From assembly GCA_023313575.1 (NCBI GenBank), contig JAJTTP010000030.1, forward strand, positions 186,001-250,000: 64,000 nt of DNA. The letters are read 5' to 3'. The notes below the pieces were generated by a model, which searched no databases, had not been told where the DNA came from, and saw only the letters and a list, made by a program, of their open reading frames with translations. The DNA is from Eutypella sp. D-1 (lineage: Eukaryota; Ascomycota; Sordariomycetes; Xylariales; Diatrypaceae). Below, piece by piece: positions 59,484 to 64,000 of this stretch. The translations under genes and the position numbers were made by a program. Positions within the stretch are counted from its first letter, which is position 1. Every line of letters begins with the position of its first letter.

Positions 59484-62400
59484 ATGGCCGACCAAAGCGC
59501 AAAAGTACCCGCCGAGACTCCATCTAACGCTCACGAGTCTATCGAAGCCAAAGTCACTGCAGAAGTACGCGCCGACGGCACGAAGCCGTCCACCAATGCA
59601 GCCATGAATGTCAAAAAGCAAAGCCCCGAGAAGCAAATATCAGACCCAGATGTAGATGCCGATGGTGACATAGATATGGACGACGGGACGACAAAGCCGG
59701 GATCAGCCGAAGTTAAAGATGTCGACGCTCCTTCTGTGGATGTTACCATCAATCCTAAGGGTGGCAGCTCAAACGCAGATGCGGATACAAGTACAAATTC
59801 GAAGGCGAACACGAATGCGACTGGGACTGAGACTGTGACGGCAACGGCGATGGCGACCGCGGAAGGGGATGGTAATGCCGATGCCGATGCCGATGCCGAC
59901 GCAGATGCAGACGCAGACGCAGACGCAGACGTAGACGCGGATGCAGACGCGGATGCAGACGCGGATGTAGACGCAGACGCGGACGCGGACGCAGATCCGG
60001 ACACAGACACGGACGCAAAGTCCAAAGCAGAAATGACGGCGAAGGTGAACACAGAAAACAAAACGGGAAAGCAAGACAGTCCGGAGACCGGTACCGGTAC
60101 TGAAGGTGATGCGCCTGGCGATCCTAGGGAGGGACAGACCCCCAATCGCCTTGATAATGATATGCTTACCGTTATCGAGAATACTGCCAACTATCTCTCC
60201 TCATATAGAGAGCCCGAGTGAGTAGCCTTTACTATAACAATAGGTTCCTCGTATTGTCGCTATTTTTTTTTTTTTTCAAAAAAAAAGAGTGCGCTAGCTA
60301 ACATGATTACCACCAACTCGCAGTGGTTACCAGGTTGCCGCCGGATTTCAGCGTATTCCTAATAGGCGCTTACTACCTGATTATCACGAAGTCATCAAGG
60401 AACCTATTGCCTTCAGCACAGTTCGAGTGCGTTGCACCCTCCACCTAGAGTCTCCGTCAGAGTCTCCGTCAGAGTCTCCGTCGTTCTACTCGAACCCCCC
60501 TTGCTAACTTTTACTCACCTCGCCCTCCAGACCAAAAAGCTTAGGAAGCAATACACTGCCTTCTCCGAATTCGTCCGCGACGTCGCGCTCATTGCCCACA
60601 ACGCACAGGTCTACAATCGACCTTCCTCCGAATACTTTCGAAACGCGAACCGCTTGCGTGAACTATTCATGGAGGAACTACAGAAGCTGGTAGACGACGG
60701 TACTATTACTGCCGAGGATGCCGTCCTCCCTGACCTTGGAGAGATCCCTGATGCCGAGGATTCCCTCCCTGAAGATGAGGATGAGGATGTCGAAGAAGAT
60801 GACGAGGATGATGACGAGGACGATGAAGAGGACGATTCCGATGACGACGTTGGTCGACGCCGTGGACGACGGGGAGGGCGTTACTCGACATCCGGTCGGA
60901 AGTCCGGCGCAAAGGGCAGCGACTCTATTAAGAAGCGAGGCCGCCCTCCGAAGGTCTTCACCCCTCTAGAGGCAAGAATCCATTCTTTACTCAAGGGTCT
61001 CCGGAAGTTTAAACACCCCGACGGCGAGTTACTTGTCGCTCCATTCGAGAAACTGCCGGATAAACAGGGTGCCCCGCACTATTATGACACAATTAAGAAT
61101 CCCATAGCTTTGGACATGATCAAGCGAAAAGCGAAGAGAAAGAAATATCAGAACGTGGACCAAGCCCTGCAGGACCTCGAGCTGATGTTCGAGAACGCGA
61201 AGGAGTACAACGAGGATGACAGCCAAATTTATGAGGACGCCGTCGAGTTGCAACGCCAGGCACGCCTACTTGCCGCACAGGAGAAAGCCAGACCAGACAA
61301 CGAACTTGCGGATGAGGATGGCAGACACCCCATTTCTGAAATCTACCATATGGGCGAATTCTGGAGAGTTGGTAAGTCGAAAGAGAACCGAACCAGTGTC
61401 AAGCACCCCCTTAACATGTGACAATAACACTAACTCGCGTTGCCCACCTGCTCAGGCGACTGGGTTCACATCACCAACGTCAATGACCTGACCAAGCCCA
61501 TCGTGGCCCAGATATACCGCATATGGGCAGACAATTCTGGCCAGAAGTGGGTGAACGCATGTTGGTACTATCGGCCCGATCAGACAGTCCACCGGTTTGA
61601 AAAGCACTTCTTCGAGAATGAAGTCGTCAAGACGAGCCAGTATCGCAACCATCGGATCGAGGAAGTCGTAGATCGGTGCTACGTTATGTTCATAACGCGG
61701 TTTGGTAAGGGACGGCCGCGCGGACTCTCGAAGGACAAGGCCGTCTACGTCTGCGAAGCGCGATACAACGAAGAGAAGCATAAATTCAACAAGATCAAAA
61801 CATGGACCAGCTGCTTACCTGACGAGGTTCGCGAAAAGGATTACGAGATAGATCCTTTTGACGTTCCTCGTAGACTCAGGAAGATCCCAAGTCCAATCAA
61901 GCACCTTTTGAGGGATGATGCTAAGCCGACTGATCCCCTTCCGAAGCCAACCTGGGGGGCTCCAAATGCGCCCCCTCTCATTGGTGCGGTCCATTGTCAT
62001 GAAAGAGGAGAGAATGTAAGTTGAATTTACTGCTCAAACTTTTACTTCAGCCCCTGGGTTACCTAGGTATTTAATTACCTTTGATCTGATACCTTATTAC
62101 ATTCTCTGTCCCTTGATACCCATGTTGGTATCTCATATCTTCCCTGATAAGCCACAATCTCCCTGTTTTCCTTTTTCTCGTTCCTTCCAGCCTACCGCGG
62201 ACTCTCACACTCTCCCTCTCCCCCTCCCCCATCCATCCCACCAAATGTCACCTCTACCTACCTACTAATTCTACATACCATTCCCCCCTCCCTGTTCAGC
62301 CGCGGTCTTCCCATCCAAACACTTACCTAGGAGATAATGTTTCTTATCGATTACGTTTATTCGAGTTCATTTCAATCTCTTATCCTCAAACACATAACCC

Positions 62401-63700
62401 GCTCACCCACCTTTACTACCTCATTGCATCACCCATACATTACCTTCTTTTCCTTTCCCACATTCTTTCCACCCTGGCCTAACCCTAGCCTTGCACCATC
62501 CTCCATTTCCACGCCATATCTCGCTATAGAACGGTTTCATATCGCGACTTGAACTATATGCTTGCTATCCAATACACGGAGTTCTCCTCGAATGTACCAG
62601 TATTAATCGATTGTACCGAACAGGATTCACCACCCCCGGGACCAAAACCTTCCACAATACCCCCGGTAGCTATTGAACCCGCGCGCCGTACGTCCACGAT
62701 GTTGCAAGCGGTGCGCCCGATGGATGCCCAGGGCGACATAGCCATGGGTAATACTTCCCATTTTTCGTCCGTGCCCCCTCCACCGACGCCAACTCCAGGT
62801 CATACCGGCGCGACACCGTATACGCCTCATTATGCGCCGAGGCCCAGTCCCACTCCGGTTCCTGTACCGCAGTATGGTGCGCACACTAATGCCCATCCTG
62901 CTATGCATTACGCTTCACACCCCCCGCCTCAGACGCCCCAGACGCCCCAGATGCCGCAGACGCCGCACTATCAGCCGCATCAACCTCATCAACCGCACCA
63001 ACCGCACCAACCGCATCACCCGCATCAGCCTCCACCTTATAATGGATATCAGCCCCAGTATGGTACCTCGCCGATGCCGTTGCCTCCTCATCAGCCACCG
63101 CACCAACAACATCACATCCCGCCACCGATGCCGCACCAAATGAACAATCAAATGGCGCCCTATGACACACCACAGCGACTTGCCCCGTCGCCTGCGCGCA
63201 ATTCTGTCGCGCCCGTGCCAAGCCCTAACCTTCACGGCCAGCCGAACGGTTACAATCCTCCGCGTCCCATGGAGGTTTACCAGCTCGACGATGCGGTGAA
63301 TGCTCAGATCCCACTGGAGATTCGTGAGCAATTCCAGTGTGACGAGGATGGTCGCATGTTGTTCTTCACGCAGCCGCCCCTGGACCGTGCGCATCGCGGC
63401 ATAGCTAGCGAAAGCGCCGGTCTCGGCCACAGTGTTCGGTATCTTGCCGACCGGGCACGCGAGGTCGAGGATCGTCGGGCTAAGCGCAAGGCCAGGGACG
63501 AGCTACGCCAGCAAGAGGAGGCAAAGAGGCAGGCTGCCGAATTGGAAGCTGCCGAAAAGGAGAAGCAGGAGCTTATGGACCTCGCGGGCAACATGTTCGC
63601 CGGGTGGGTCAAGTCGATGGATAGGGAGAACGAGGCGCTGAAGGCAGCTTATGACGGATGGAGTGTGCAGGACGAGAAGATCGATGCTGTCAAGGGCTAA
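59484..63700 (+). CDS. RSC1: RSC-type chromatin remodelling subunit with two bromodomains and a BAH domain
   Basis: Five exons: 59484-60217, 60324-60426, 60531-61371, 61456-62015 and 62624-63700, 1104 aa. Order: an acidic low-complexity N-terminus with an Asp-Ala run (about 132-179); bromodomain 1 (about 226-335, acetyl-lysine-binding Asn308 in AQVYNRPS); an acidic stretch and an AT-hook-like KKRGRPPK; bromodomain 2 (about 421-528, Asn506 in AKEYNEDDS); a BAH domain (about 556-690, beginning [11 protein letters not shown]); a Pro/His/Gln-rich region with HQP repeats; and a C-terminal helical block ([13 protein letters not shown]). Yeast Rsc1/Rsc2 have this domain order and target the RSC nucleosome remodeller to acetylated chromatin. 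The fourth intron is unusually long (608 nt), and its acceptor at 62623 is the least certain part of the model. Rsc1 versus Rsc2 cannot be decided; most filamentous fungi have one such gene. Confidence 0.92.
59877..60019 (+). repeat. coding Asp-Ala hexanucleotide repeat in the RSC subunit
   Basis: About 23 units of GAYGCN hexamers, in frame, encode alternating Asp-Ala with a few Asp-Val and Asp-Pro/Thr units at the end. Codon variation (GAT/GAC, GCC/GCA/GCG) shows the array is partly diverged. Confidence 0.9.
60447..60482 (+). repeat. three perfect 12-bp repeats inside intron 2 of the RSC gene
   Basis: AGAGTCTCCGTC occurs three times head to tail. It lies between donor 60427 and acceptor 60530 and keeps an open frame of RVSV units, so intron retention would not stop at the repeat itself. 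Confidence 0.8.
62971..63030 (+). repeat. coding His-Gln-Pro repeat in the RSC subunit
   Basis: A 9-bp unit (CAT/CAC CAA/CAG CCN) repeated about six times encodes HQP tripeptides in the Pro-rich region after the BAH domain. Confidence 0.85.
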
Positions 63701-64000
63701 GCGGCACGATAGGGCTTTGGACGCGCCTTTCGTCAAGTACGAGTAGCATGGTGGCAGTGACGCCCGCACCCTAAGCATTATATCAACGGAGCTGTGTAAT
63801 AATACGATGGCGAATGGTTAGGGGAGTTTATAGATACCATAATAGTATCGTGCGTCTTTTGCTTAAGAGGGCTAATTAATCCCTTATCTCATTGGAGAGG
63901 GACTGCAGGTTTTCGTGCAGCATCCAAAAGTGAACTAAGGACTATTACTAGGGAGCTCGAAGTACCAGACCACCCACCCATCAGCGTCTATCCAGCAAGA
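63701..64000. other. 3' flank of the RSC-subunit gene
   Basis: Probable 3' untranslated region and start of the next spacer. I see no gene in these 300 bases. Confidence 0.6.

Noticed and set aside
59531..60190. 219-codon open frame antisense to RSC exon 1, rich in Ser-Ala
   Set aside because: It is the complement of the Asp-Ala hexamer array and has no domain; the sense frame continues into clear bromodomains.
62337..62552. possible extra exon or separate gene in the long RSC intron
   Set aside because: The frame is C/T-rich, does not connect in phase with the flanking exons and has no recognisable motif.

Overview
The window is nuclear DNA of a filamentous ascomycete (Pezizomycotina, most likely a Sordariomycete). 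The basis is short GT-AG introns (about 50-120 nt) with CTAAC-like branch sites, a White Collar-1 type LOV/PAS/GATA photoreceptor, a peroxisome-inheritance protein of the Inp1 family, and long spacers rich in pyrimidines and microsatellites. I saw no prokaryotic operons, CRISPR arrays, rRNA genes, convincing tRNA genes or intact transposons. Exon borders were inferred by eye from splice consensus and reading-frame continuity, with no transcript data. In every multi-exon model given here the exon phases add up to an open frame.

Layout. 1-44: last codons of a gene entering from the left. 2.2-3.6 kb (+): secreted GH17 beta-glucanase-like cell wall protein. 4.6-6.4 kb (-): serine palmitoyltransferase subunit LCB1. 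9.3-11.0 kb (-): CBS-domain protein Sds23. 13.5-17.4 kb (+): importin beta-3 (Kap121/Pse1), seven exons. 17.4-23.4 kb: long spacer with a very dense simple-repeat cluster at 18.0-19.0 kb. 23.4-26.8 kb (+): WC-1. 29.3-30.6 kb (+): RTA1-family membrane protein. 36.2-37.3 kb (+): unrecognised disordered protein behind a pyrimidine-rich leader. 37.3-44.7 kb: the largest gene-free stretch. 44.7-47.3 kb (-): Inp1. 49.3-50.2 kb (-): single-pass surface protein. 52.3-53.7 kb (-): multi-pass membrane protein of the Rrt8/UsgS (EI24-like) type. 55.0-56.7 kb (+): formamidase. 57.3-58.3 kb (-): OTU1 deubiquitinase. 59.5-63.7 kb (+): RSC-type double-bromodomain/BAH chromatin remodelling subunit.

The genes do not form an obvious pathway cluster. 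They are mostly conserved housekeeping genes (sphingolipid synthesis, nuclear import, ubiquitin editing, chromatin remodelling, peroxisome retention) plus light sensing, cell wall, stress and nitrogen-scavenging functions, each apparently with its own promoter. There is no biosynthetic cluster, and I could not identify a convincing undescribed system. The signals most worth following are structural: one hexanucleotide repeat family read in opposite orientations in two genes, giving Asp-Ala runs in the RSC subunit and Ser-Ala runs in Inp1; a perfect 12-bp hairpin just upstream of the importin start codon; alternating purine-pyrimidine tracts next to LCB1 and in the 18-19 kb cluster; and a dispersed family of short palindromes built on TACCTAGGTA.
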